A DNA stretch of 64,000 nucleotides, taken from the NCBI GenBank assembly GCA_963942565.1, contig OZ012687.1:16337506-16401505 (forward strand), read 5' to 3'. A program made the position numbers and the translations under genes. This document shows positions 23,922-34,263 of this stretch, piece by piece (within the stretch, counting starts at the first letter, position 1; the number at the start of each line of letters is the position of its first letter). This DNA comes from Maea johnstoni (lineage: Eukaryota > Annelida > Polychaeta > Spionida > Magelonidae). The notes beneath the pieces were generated by a model. The model did not search any database, was not told the DNA's origin, and worked only from the letters and a program-made list of their open reading frames with translations.

Positions 23922-24310
23922 AATAATAATAATAATAATAATTGATATTTGATATAGCGCCCTTTCCACCTATAATGTTCAAAAGCGCTTTAGAGTCATT
24001 GGACAGTTGTCATGGTCCATATAGTCAATTAAACCCCTTTCGAAATAGCAATGTTTTCAGCTGTTTCTTGAAGTTTTGCACACTATCAGCTGCCTTGATG
24101 TTGTCAGGGAGCTCATTCCAAAGGCGTGGTGCATAGGCACAGAATGCTCTGTCACCAAACCTTTTCAGATTAGTGAGTGGTATCTGTAATAAGTTCTTGG
24201 TGTTTGATCTTAGAGTCCTTGTATTGGCTTGTTTGACTAACAGTTCCCTCAAGTATAGAGGGGCACATCCTTGCATGCATTTGAAAGTCAAAAGCAGAAT
24301 CTTGAACTAA
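23922..24310 (-). mobile_element. 5'-truncated LINE, CR1/L2-like ORF2 C-terminus
   Basis: On the minus strand, 24025-24291 encodes GCAPLYLRELLVKQANTR, then KRFGDRAFCAYAPRLWNELP and DNIKAADSVQNFKKQLKTLL. This is the conserved C-terminal tail (GDRAF..AAPRLWN.LP..I) of CR1/L2-like LINEs. The 3' end reads AAGCGCTTTTGAACATT, then GGGCGCTATATCAA, and closes on a (TTA)n tail at about 23922-23942, as is usual for these LINEs. RT and endonuclease are absent. Confidence 0.85.
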
Positions 24311-24529
24311 TCTAAGAATGATACTTAGGCCAAGAAAAAAAATACTTTTTGTAACCTGTAACGATCTGAAAAAAATAGGGTAGGTAGGTCGGCAGAAAAA
24401 AAAATTGCATTATTTTTTTGGTCAAAAATGTGTGTTTTATGCATGTTTTACATTGATTGGTGGCTGGGAGGGCTGAAAAACTTAAGGGGTAGGGATTTTT
24501 TATAAATAAAAACTTGTTAGGGTAGGGTT

Positions 24530-24841
24530 CAGGGTCTTAGCCAGGATTTCAAAAATGCCTGTCCAAAACAGCAATTTCAAAAATGTTGCCAGTCCAGATT
24601 TAGCTAATTATCTACTTCGAATCCTTATACCAGCTACATTTAATAACCTAGTGTGTCAAAAAGGGCAATTTACACTTCAGCTATGCCCTAGAAGATGGTT
24701 TGTTGGGAAAATATTTGGTTATTACACCCCAAAAGTCAAAATTGAAAAATCACCATAGAAATTTTTGCTTGTCCAAACAGGAGGTTTTTAGGAAACTACC
24801 TGTCCAAAAGACAGGTAGGACGGGTCCTGGCTAAGTCCCTG
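24530..24841. mobile_element. CAGGG-type hAT-like MITE inserted in another repeat
   Basis: Ends CAGGGTCTTAGCCAGGATTT and CGGGTCCTGGCTAAGTCCCTG. Flanks GTAGGGTT (24522-24529) and ATAGGGTT (24842-24849) match at seven of eight bases, so an 8-bp duplication is likely. The host sequence is the repeat described at 20130-20520. Confidence 0.8.
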
Positions 24842-24996
24842 ATAGGGTTACAGGAAACAAAGTGTAACTTTCTTTTTTAGGCCTTACACTACTATTTCCG
24901 ATTCAATTGGTTTCCTTTGATGTTAGCCAAATCACCTGTCAATTGCTGTTATCAACTCTGCCGTGTCTATGCATTCTATCTCTACCTATCCTGCAG

Positions 24997-25096
24997 GGCT
25001 GTATTTATGGAGGCATATCTTTGATGCTCCTCTGGAGACGAGGCTGGGTGGAGTCTGGAGCTACGGGGAGGTGAAGGAGAGGAACATACTCTTCAG
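24997..25096 (+). CDS. RXYLT1: RXYLT1 exon 3
   Basis: Acceptor CTATCCTGCAG ends at 24996. The 100-bp exon completes the glycine codon and reads GLYLWRHIFDAPLETRLGGV, then WSYGEVKERNILF. The GLYLW.HIF block aligns directly with human GLYLWEHIFEG. Donor is GTGAGA at 25097 (two bases of an Arg codon carried over). The exon is short but in phase on both sides. Confidence 0.93.
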
Positions 25097-25895
25097 GTGA
25101 GAAAAAACACTGGGGATGGAGTCCAGGACTGCAATCTGTACATAGTGTAGCAATCACCACTTTTATTCTCATTTTTGATGAATCCTCCAGAACTTGATCG
25201 CATTTTGTACAGACAAGAATAACAGGAACATAAATATGCATGAATGGGTTGTACACGAGTGAAGTCTAGTTAAATAAACAATATTTGTCCTCTGAACAAT
25301 AATCACATGCTATGGTGATTGGTGAAGTTAATTCTAATGTTGGCTAGAGTGGAACAGGAAAGGCTTGGGAGAGCGAGAATACAGAATTGTTAATAGATAG
25401 CTAAACTTCAGCTGGAGCAGGTATTGACTGAAAAGCCAGTGGCCACAATTTTTATACACTGGAGATTAATAATGTTTGATGAATTGCTTATGTCCAACAA
25501 TGTGTATTTTCAAAATGAAAAAATGGATCATAAATCTATTATTTGCACCTTCATTTTGGAGAGTTGGGGTGGAAATAGTATGATTCTCCTTCAGGAGGAA
25601 AGGAAACTCCATGCTGCCAGTTATTAAGTAAAATCATCCTTTTAATCAATTCATGTCATCTGAGCCCAAAAGGTCTTGTTCGTTTTTGTTAGGGATCGGC
25701 ACCTTTAAGATTTTACAATATGATACTATATCAATATTTTTTAACTCTATTGTTAAAGATACTTCCTGACTGCCTTCCGCTGACTTACAATTGTTAAATA
25801 TAGCACAGTCAACTTCAAGTATTTCAATGGTAAATAGCGAACTGCCTTTGTGTTGAGATGTCCAAGTAGCAATGAAGTCAATTTTATAGCGTTAA

Positions 25896-27332
25896 AGGGG
25901 AACTAAAGGCTCACATACATATTAGCTTATATGAAAGTAATACACTTCAAGAATAGGATGCTGTCCTCCTTTTTCTCTTAGTGAGCCCATGAGGGGAGAA
26001 TTTAGAGTTTTGCTACCAGCTTCAGCCAGCCCCTAGCAGCCCCTGGTAGCAGCCATGTTGCTCTACTGCTATCAGCTGCAACCTAAATGGGTGGCAGCCC
26101 ACTTGCTGTGCCCTAGCTCTGGGCAGTGGATCATAGACTGTAGTGCTCTATACACCAAGTCTCTTCGAAAGTTGCATAAAAACTTGTATGAGTATCAAAC
26201 AGGTAAATGGTAAAATCATGAGCAGCAATTGGTTATACAAAAAGACAGGGTGGTAGAGTTATTTTTCATATATTTCCTGTTGGTAAATTCAGACAAAAAC
26301 AGTGGCTAGCATCACTGAATTTCTGTCCTGAAGCATGTATGTAATTTTATGTTCAGACCACTTGGCTGATTTTTTTTATACCAGAAATCAAAAATGCAGT
26401 CAGGAATACTCAACAGGATGGTGCTGTGCCATTCAAAAAAGGAAGTAACAACTCCTTAAAGGAAAAGGATAAACAAAGGGTTAATTATAACCTTGTGGCA
26501 TTACACATCTAGATCCCAGGAGACAGAAGTTAATCAACGCAGGAAATAGCTATCAGTACTTGGGACAGCAATTATTTCCTTTAGTATCTGTGTAGGTTAC
26601 ATGAAAGAAAACAGTTTTTGTAGAACAGCTAGCTTCAAGTAAAATCAAATACTGAAAATCTGGATGATTGATGTATATACAAGTATTGTTTTTATTCAAC
26701 CCTTCCTTCATAGTCTCACAGGTATACAATTTATTTGCAGATGTTGAGCTATGTTCATGAATTTTCAAATAACCTTATGATTTGCTGTCCCCCAAGTTCC
26801 CCTTTTATAAGTAATCCTGACTGTGGTTTGTGATTTCTTACATAATATGCATCAGGGAAGTGGTCTGAACATAGAACTGCATACTTCAAGACAGGTGGAT
26901 TTACTAGTTTCAGTGATGCTAGCCACTGTTTTTGTCTGAATTTACCAACAGGAAATATATGAAAAATAACTCTACCACCCTGTCTTTTTGTACAACCAAT
27001 TGCTGCTCATGATTTTACCATTTACCTGTTTGATACTCATACAAGTTTTTACGCAACTTTCGAAGAGACTTGGTGTATAGAGCACTACAGTCTATGATCC
27101 ACTGCTCAGAGCTAGGGCACAGCAAGTGGGCTGCCACCCATTTAGGTCGCAGCTGATAGCAGTAGAGCAACATGGCTGCTACCAGGGGCTGCTAGGGGCT
27201 GGCTGAAGCTGGTAGCAAAACTCAAAATTCTCCCCTCATGGGCTCACTAAGAGAAAAAGGAGGACAGCATCCTATTCTTGAAGTGTATTACTTTCATATA
27301 AGCTAATATGTATGTGAGCCTTTAGTTCCCCT
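25896..27332. mobile_element. Foldback DNA element with TTAA duplications
   Basis: 1437 bp in RXYLT1 intron 3. Two arms of about 470 bp (25896-26364 and 26858-27332) are inverted copies that match at almost every base for most of their length. Outer ends are AGGGGAACTAAAGGCTCACA and its complement, flanked by TTAA on both sides (25892-25895 and 27333-27336). The central 490 bp is unique and has no coding sequence. The TTAA duplication points to piggyBac or Kolobok mobilisation. Confidence 0.85.
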
Positions 27333-27800
27333 TTAAGCTGTATCAGTATAAAAGATCTTAAATGGTATGTACAGTACTTTTTTCGATTCAATATTTGTCA
27401 TTGTATCGAGTACTGGTACCATTCCATAGTTCTTATACTGGGGATATTTTTTTAACTGTGTTTTTTTTTTTGGAAATTATTTGTAGAAGTGTAGATCAAT
27501 ACCCTACCAACAATCCTCCTTCATACATTTTGTCAAATTTTGCTTCATTTTAAAGTTATTTTCAAAGATGTGTTGGTCCAGATGTCAGTTTTCTAAATTT
27601 TCAGCTATGAATGGTTTTATTCTGAGAATACCATAGTATTCCTGAAGACTTTTATGCATATCAATAGAAATAAGAAAGTATTTATAATGTTTTTGTTTGG
27701 GGTTTGGACATCTTGTTTATGTTATTAGTCAAATTTGAATAAGAAACAGACATACTTTGCTAATGAATTTTGAATTCTGAATTTCACTTGTATGTTTTAG

Positions 27801-28106
27801 GTTTAGAACCGGTCCTGGCGTTGTGCCAAACAAAGTTCCGCAAGAGACGGAGAATCTTGTTCTGGTTCTCAATGGTCGCGAGGCGGCCAAGATCAACTAC
27901 GCCAAGTCGTGGCTGGACACTCTGGGCAGCCTGCCCCGCCTGAAAAACGTGGCTCTGGTTCTCCTGGGCAGCGAGCGCTGTGAGAATGACTGGCTGGACA
28001 GCTACATGACCACCAGTAGGGGCCTCGTAAACCTCGTCTTTCTCGTCTATGACAGTCCACATATTGACAACCAGCAGTTCTACCAGTGGCCACTAGGAGT
28101 TGCCAC
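27801..28106 (+). CDS. RXYLT1: RXYLT1 exon 4: catalytic domain
   Basis: Acceptor TATGTTTTAG ends at 27800 and the donor is GTAAGT at 28107. The 306-bp exon reads FRTGPGVVPNKVPQETENLV, LVLNGREAAKINYAKSWLDT and further to FYQWPLGVAT. Human RXYLT1 has [22 protein letters not shown] and VFQWPLGVATYRNFP at the same places. The segment ALVLLGSERCENDWLD aligns with human AVVLLGNEHCDNEWIN. This is part of the GT47-like (exostosin-type, GT-B) domain. An inexact 3' copy of its last 34 bases appears at 28231-28264 in the next intron. Confidence 0.95.
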
Positions 28107-28230
28107 GTAAGTTGTTTCTTATTTTTTGCAGTCAGGTAAAATATGGAGCTATGTATTGCATTTATTCCTGTAATGCCCCAATAGCCTAACCATTTTGTAA
28201 ATATCTTTCTGAAGAATTTTTTTGTTAACC

Positions 28231-28275
28231 AGCAGTTCTACCAGTGGCCACTAGGAGTCGCCACATATGTTTTTT
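28231..28275 (+). repeat. Partial duplicate of the exon 4 3' end in the intron
   Basis: CCAGCAGTTCTACCAGTGGC followed by CACTAGGAGTCGCCACATATG repeats the end of exon 4 (CAGCAGTTCTACCAGTGGCC, ending at 28106). There is one change in the coding part, and the donor GTAAG is replaced by ATATG. The following TTTTTTG-TTTTTCTTATTTTTTACAG also mirrors the intron start, so a tandem duplication of about 150 bp is likely. Confidence 0.8.
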
Positions 28276-28778
28276 TGTTTTTCTTATTTTTTACAGCCAC
28301 GCGCAGTGCGGGGCTTCTTATCCCATTCATAACTGTAATGTCCTGTAAATACTTTTGTAACATGAAGAAATTTTTTGATAACCAAATGTTTATCCAGATT
28401 CAACAAACAGTGCCCCTTTATTACTTTATGCTTCTAATATAAATGCTCTATTTAATAAATATCATACATAGAGTCCATACATTTCAATAAGAACACCAAA
28501 TGTAATTCAGGGATGAAACACTGATAGATACAGATAAGCTTACAAAGTTCACAAGGACCTTAGACAAATGAATGGTAATCTTTGTGAACAGGTCACTTTT
28601 ACTAACAGGTGCACACATATGTATTGCAGTGAAAATTTCAGAAATTGCACAGTATATGAAAGTGTTTATTGTTCAAATTTTCCATAATATGTAAAATGTA
28701 TTTGCTCAGAAACATGAAAGTACTATTCTCTGCTATATAATAACCCCTTCAAATTTATCATTATAAAATATCTTTCAG

Positions 28779-28949
28779 GTATCGTGATTTCCCCAAAGTC
28801 GATTTATCTAGTCTTCCTGTGCATACGCGCCGCCCCTACATATGTAACTTCCTGGGTACCGTCTACCCCAATTCGTCCAGAGAGAGGCTGATGTCGATCG
28901 TTGAGAAACACCAGCTCGACAAGTGGTGCTACTTCAAACCTAGAATGGA
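28779..28949 (+). CDS. RXYLT1: RXYLT1 exon 5
   Basis: Acceptor TATCTTTCAG ends at 28778 and the donor is GTAAGT at 28950. The 171-bp exon begins inside the Thr codon of VAT and reads YRDFPKVDLSSLPVHTRRPY, then ICNFLGTVYPNSSRERLMSI and VEKHQLDKWCYFKPRM. Human RXYLT1 has TYRNFP and [22 protein letters not shown] here. The CNFLGT.Y.NSSR block is diagnostic. Phases at both ends fit exons 4 and 6. Confidence 0.95.
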
Positions 28950-29604
28950 GTAAGTAGAGTGTTCCTTGTGGCTAGGGACTTAGCCAGGATTTTTGTAACA
29001 GAGTGTCCAAATTGGGATTTCAAATTTTAAGTTCATAATCTATGCGCCGAAAAAGAACTTTAACCAAGATTTTTTTTAAATCTGGCTACAAACTTGCCAG
29101 ATGCTCAAGTGTGGTGTGTGCTGTGTATTATCCCCACTGCACATAGTCCTGTATTATACTCTGCCTTGAGGCGTGCACATATTTGCAAGTGCTGCATTTC
29201 TAAATAACAAGGTGGCTATCACCTAGTATCAGCTCTCATTCATCAGTGTCATTTGCCACCTGGTGGAGAAACGCTGAACCAAGTAAGAATGAATGCAAAT
29301 TTCTTTTCAACCATGACTGCAGTGGTAGTAGTTCTTGATCTTCCTTGCAGTTAATCATTACATACCTGTAAGCCCTTTGCAGGGCATTACCATTTTAGTG
29401 ATGGCTTTCTAACACAAGTATTAATTACTTTGATTAAGTTGCTGAGAAGAAATTATCATATCCTTCAGGTATTACAAAGCTTACACTAAATTGTCTAGTT
29501 ATCTTCAAAAGTATCATAGATCCATACAACACTTTTCAAGTAGGATCCTAGGCGCATACGATGAAATGCAGTCCTGTTATGTCTTTCTGTTTCACATCAC
29601 AAAC

Positions 29605-29909
29605 CAGGGACTTAGCCAGGATTTAGAAACTGGGTGCTCAAAATTGGCAATCGTAAAATTTTGGGGAGTCCAAATTTTCAAGGGGAATAACAACATACTC
29701 AGATTTCAACCATAAACAAGTATAAATATATCAAAATAAGGTATGATACCCTTATACAATGTCAAGGGAATTATATGAAGATGAAAAAATTCAATTATAT
29801 GCTTGAGATTGTCATTTTAAGAATTTCCTCACAAAAAATATGGGTGTCCTGAGTGGGGCTTTTTAAGGGTTTGGGTGTCCAAAAAGACGCCCTGCTGGCT
29901 AAGACCATG
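29605..29909. mobile_element. CAGGG-type hAT-like MITE with perfect 8-bp duplication
   Basis: Starts CAGGGACTTAGCCAGGATTT and ends GCTGGCTAAGACCATG. Flanked by TCACAAAC on both sides (29597-29604 and 29910-29917). 305 bp, no coding sequence. It is the best-bounded member of a family with other copies at 5963-6199 (truncated, in Helitron B), 21923-22244, 24530-24841, and fragments at 28973-29060 and 33660-33755. Confidence 0.85.
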
Positions 29910-30569
29910 TCACAAACCCTGTTTGTCACTTCATTCACCAATTAATCCTAAGAGTTTCTTTAATAAGGTGATGTCTGTCTACACTGATATCATTTAAATA
30001 TATATTGACAAAACCAGTCTTTTCAAGTTAATTGAAGGAAACAAATTATTTTGATTAAAACTTCTCTTTGTATTTAGTATACAAAAGACACTTCTTATTG
30101 ACACAGTATCAAAAAGGAAGATCTTCAATATTTTTTTCATTTCAAATGGTGTCAAATATTCTCCACTTTATTATGGGCAAGGATATACTTTCATAATTTT
30201 TCCATCAAGGATATACCTTCATAGTTTTTCCATCAAACAGCTTTCAAAAGACATTAAATGGATTGAAAGGATCTTGTTCTTTATTGATTTTCCAACAAAT
30301 ATTTTTCAAAATTACTAGAACATAAGAAAGATATTGTATTGATAATCCTTTGTTTATTCTACATAGCTTTTAAATAACACTTACATATAATATCACAAGG
30401 GTATTCTTTGAATATTTACCCTTCAAATAGTTTTCATAAAACCCTTACCTACTGGAGCTATCGCTGGTTTTGTTTGGCTGTTTTTAATAGCTCTGGTTGC
30501 AAACAGGTTTAATTATTATCTCTTTTGTTATTTTTTTAATTATCTACTTTATTTGTGTGTTTTTTTCAG

Positions 30570-30984
30570 GTGGTCTGCGAGTGAAAGTGAGGCTAGTCGC
30601 TCTATCTACCTCAAGGCGCTCCAGGAGAGCGACCTGACCCTCAACCCTGTGGGGATGAACAGCGAGTGCTACCGCATCTACGAGGCCATGGCGTACGGCT
30701 CGGTCCCCGTCGTGGAGGACGTCATGACACCGGGCCAATGCGGGAACTCGGCCCTATCCCACAATGCCCCACTGAGACTGCTGAAGGAGCACGGGGCTCC
30801 TGTGATCTTCCTAGCAGACTGGGACGAACTTCCCAAACTTATTCGTCGGGAGCAGCTCCTTTCCCAGCAAGATATCCTCGACCGGCGGAAAAACCTCATT
30901 CGCTGGTATAAAAAATTCAAGGAACGGATGAAGAACAGATTCACTAGCATTATACAGGAGAAGTTTTTCAATGTGTTAGAATAG
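30570..30984 (+). CDS. RXYLT1: RXYLT1 exon 6: nucleotide-sugar binding end and stop
   Basis: Acceptor TTTTTTTCAG ends at 30569; TAG stop at 30982-30984. The exon begins EWSASESEASRSIYLKALQE, then [20 protein letters not shown] and MAYGSVPVVEDVMTPGQCGN. Human RXYLT1 has [33 protein letters not shown] there. This is the GT47/exostosin-like motif expected to bind the nucleotide sugar. The end, RRKNLIRWYKKFKERMKNRF then TSIIQEKFFNVLE, also matches the human C-terminus. The exon is GC-richer than its flanks. No breaks were seen in any of the six exons. The polyadenylation site could not be chosen. Confidence 0.95.
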
Positions 30985-31061
30985 AGTGAAAAAAATGAAT
31001 GAGAAGCAGTTATATATGGATATTAGCCCTTAAAATGTAAAATGTCACAATACCCCATTAA

Positions 31062-31263
31062 CCCTGCCAATGCTGAGGCTACTTTCGTCAAAAGCACAAG
31101 GATGCAAAAATCTTTGAAAATCATCGAAACCCTAGCATGTTGGTATTCATTGGATAGCTCTTGATGAGTGCTCTCAGATGAGTACCCATCTGCCAGGGTT
31201 TCAGTCATTTTCAGATTTTTTGGATCATTTTGTATTGGCCAAATTAGCCACCAGCAGCATAAA
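31062..31263. repeat. Interspersed repeat just downstream of RXYLT1, copy 1
   Basis: Begins after TTAA with CCCTGCCAATGCTGAGGCTA and ends CACCAGCAGCAT. It matches 32112-32294 through AAGCACAAG-ATGCAAA, TGTTGGTATTCATT and TCAGATGAGTACCCAT. Its right terminus lacks the closing GGGTTAA, so it is a truncated copy, possibly in the RXYLT1 3' UTR. Confidence 0.7.
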
Positions 31264-31663
31264 TTGTATCATTGGTTCAGCAACAATTTTGATTACTTCA
31301 CTGTTCTAATTATTTCAACTTATTTGTCTATTCTTCAGAAAGGAGTCCACCTCAAGGGCTTCAAAGTCAAACCCTTGCTGCTAGACTACACATTCTACAC
31401 AAATAACAATACATTAAAAAAAAAACCTTCCTACCCTTTCTACTATTTTATCTGATATAGAAGGCAACACACACTTTAAAGGCCTAAGTGTCATTATCAG
31501 TGTGTCATTGTATCAATTGTTTAAACACAAACATTCCAATCCTGACTGTAGGGCCTGAAATGACGGATTATTCTGATACTCTTTAACAAAAGTATATTTT
31601 TGAAAGAATTTGTATGAATATCGTTAGTGAAAACCTAATGAACAACTCCAAGCATGTAGTGTA

Positions 31664-31880
31664 CTGTAAAACCCATTATTATCGCACTCCTTTTAATTTA
31701 ACGCATTTCGCGCTAGGTGATGATAACGGGTATATTACTGGCGCTTATATATGTTCAAAATAGCATAACAATGCCCAATCTAACAGTGAAATAGTTGATG
31801 TGTGTAATTGAATGGCCGCGATCAGATTCAGACAGCAGTTGCGGGAATAAAAATGTGCATGGTAATAAAGGGTTTTACAG
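31664..31880. mobile_element. Small mariner/pogo-type MITE
   Basis: Ends CTGTAAAACCCATTATTA and complementary TAATAAAGGGTTTTACAG (one mismatch), flanked by TA at 31662-31663 and 31881-31882. 217 bp, non-coding. The end sequence resembles the MITE at 61341-62046. Confidence 0.8.
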
Positions 31881-32111
31881 TATTAATGATTTATTCTGGA
31901 GTTATTTTCAGAAGAGTCAAAGGTCTGGCCCATGATATTAAACTGAGCTCTAGTCAGTGAATTATAAGCTCAACCAGAAGAAATGTTGCAATGACCAGTT
32001 TTATAAACATGGTTAGTTCTCTATACTCCGGTTCACAAACATTCAGCCAATATTCAAATGTAATGAACAGGAATTCATCTGAAAACTGTATTAACCCATA
32101 TTTGTGCTTAA

Positions 32112-32294
32112 CCCCTCCAATGCTAAGGTTATTCTTGTCCAAAGCACAAGAATGCAAACATCTAAACCCTATCATGTTGGTATTCATTTGAAAGCTTTTG
32201 CCGAGTACTATCAGATGAGTACCCATGAGCCAGTCATTTTCAGCTTTTTTGCATCATTTTGTATTGGCAAAATTAGCATCCAGCAGCATAAGGG
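32112..32294. mobile_element. TTAA-flanked MITE, copy 2 of the 31062 repeat
   Basis: 183 bp between TTAA at 32108-32111 and TTAA at 32295-32298. Ends are CCCCTCCAATGCTAAGG and CAGCAGCATAAGGG, a short imperfect inverted match. Confidence 0.6.
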
Positions 32295-33187
32295 TTAAAA
32301 GTTCCAATCCAAAGTGGTTCTTCTGGATCCATGATACTTTTGCCAATACCTCATTAATTAAGAAGGACTTCACAAAAAAGTTTAAAGGATAGTTGCAGGT
32401 ATTATTTTAATTAAAATTCTCTTTCAAATATTTTGAAGGTATGCTTTTACAAGAAAGTATTGAAATTGTCGGCTGATTTTGGTTTATACGTGCATTAATG
32501 GGTTAATGATTTAAAGTTACACTTTAAATTGGTCTCTGGATCTTTGATAGAAACTTTGGAATTGAGAATGCTTTTACAAGATATTTGCAGAAAGATTGTT
32601 GGTAACGTTCCGAATAAGTTTTCTCCATAAAATGTTTTCCCAACTATGCGTATGGCTGAAAGATTTCACCAAAATTGTCAGGCTGCTTTTGTTCATTGTG
32701 AGTATTGATGGGTCAATATCAGTTCTTGCCTCGAATGCCTCCCCCTCACATGTGTCTATGCCTTATTAGACATGCATCAAGTGAGGCTAGCTACGAGCAA
32801 GGTAAAAGCAAATTGGATTCAATTTGGTTTGTCGTCCAGTGACATTTTATGGTGTGTTTGATTCACTTTCCAATCACAGATAGTGAATAGTTCTTCATTA
32901 CAAAATCAAAAGTTAACTTCCAGATAATATCAAAAAGTCATAGCAAACAAAAAAAAAACTTGTTTGCAATTAATGTCCTAATATAGATGTGTTTGAGGAA
33001 CTGAACATTCAATCTGTAGCTGTAGGAGAGAATGCCTGTTAAAAACATTCAGGCATGGGGAACAAGTGCCATATGGACCTGTGATACTTATGAATATAAT
33101 ACTAGCATTAAGCAGTACATCAGCAATAACTTGAAGGTGATTGTTGGTTGGAAACCTGTTAACATTTCCTTTTCAACTATTTTATCA

Positions 33188-33190
33188 TAT

Positions 33191-33277
<87 letters not shown>
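33188..33277. repeat. (AT)n array
   Basis: About 90 bp of AT dinucleotide with a few variant units on its right side. Confidence 0.95.
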
Positions 33278-33281
<4 letters not shown>

Positions 33282-34168
33282 ATATTTATATTTATATATA
33301 TAATGTTTACACACCTGTAAACATTTATTAGATATAGATTTTTCAGTTAATGTATACAAGGTAGGTGCTAGTGTAGATATGAGCATAAATCAAAAGTTAA
33401 ATATCCTTACATATATGGGTAATTATAAGGATGTGAATTCTTAATTGGGCAGAAATGTACTGCGGGAGAAATTCGAAACACAAGGTTTCATTTGCAGGGG
33501 ATCAGGAGTCACCCATTCATGCAGATCTTGACTAGTGCCATCTGTATCGATAAGAGATAACCAGGACATTTTGCAAACTGTATGAAATGGAGATATTAAA
33601 CAGAAACTATCTTTGCATACTCACTGAAGTGAAAGTTCCAAACTTATTTCCTTGAAATTGGCATTTCTAGAAATTCATGTTAAAAGGGGTTGGGTGAGAT
33701 TTTTGAGGGTTTGGGTTCCCAAATGACACCAAGACGCCCTGATGGCTAGGACACTGCTCAAAGGATCTCTACTGAGATCCAAGGCTGAGGAAGTATTAGT
33801 TATTTACTTTAACATATACCATTTATCATAATTTTGGTCGCAAGATGTTTTTTAAATATTGAGTATTGGTCATGTGTGATGATGTCTATATATCAGCACT
33901 GTACTGGTACTTAGTATGCTGCTATTATTTGTACTTATGATTGATTGTATGATTTATTTATTCAAAATATATTTGTGAACTAGTCCACACAGTTTACATG
34001 TAAGTGCTTGAGTTTTGTATGAAAAGCCATGTGAAAGAATGAAAACATGTAATCAGTATATAATTGAATTAATTTTCTATTTACATGAAAAATGAAAATG
34101 AACAAAAATAAAATGATTTGAAATTCATTCAAATAGTTTTTGTTTTAAGATATAGATGCCGCACATAT

Positions 34169-34171
<3 letters not shown>

Positions 34172-34261
<90 letters not shown>
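34172..34261. repeat. (AT)n array
   Basis: About 90 bp of AT dinucleotide. Confidence 0.95.
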
Positions 34262-34263
<2 letters not shown>

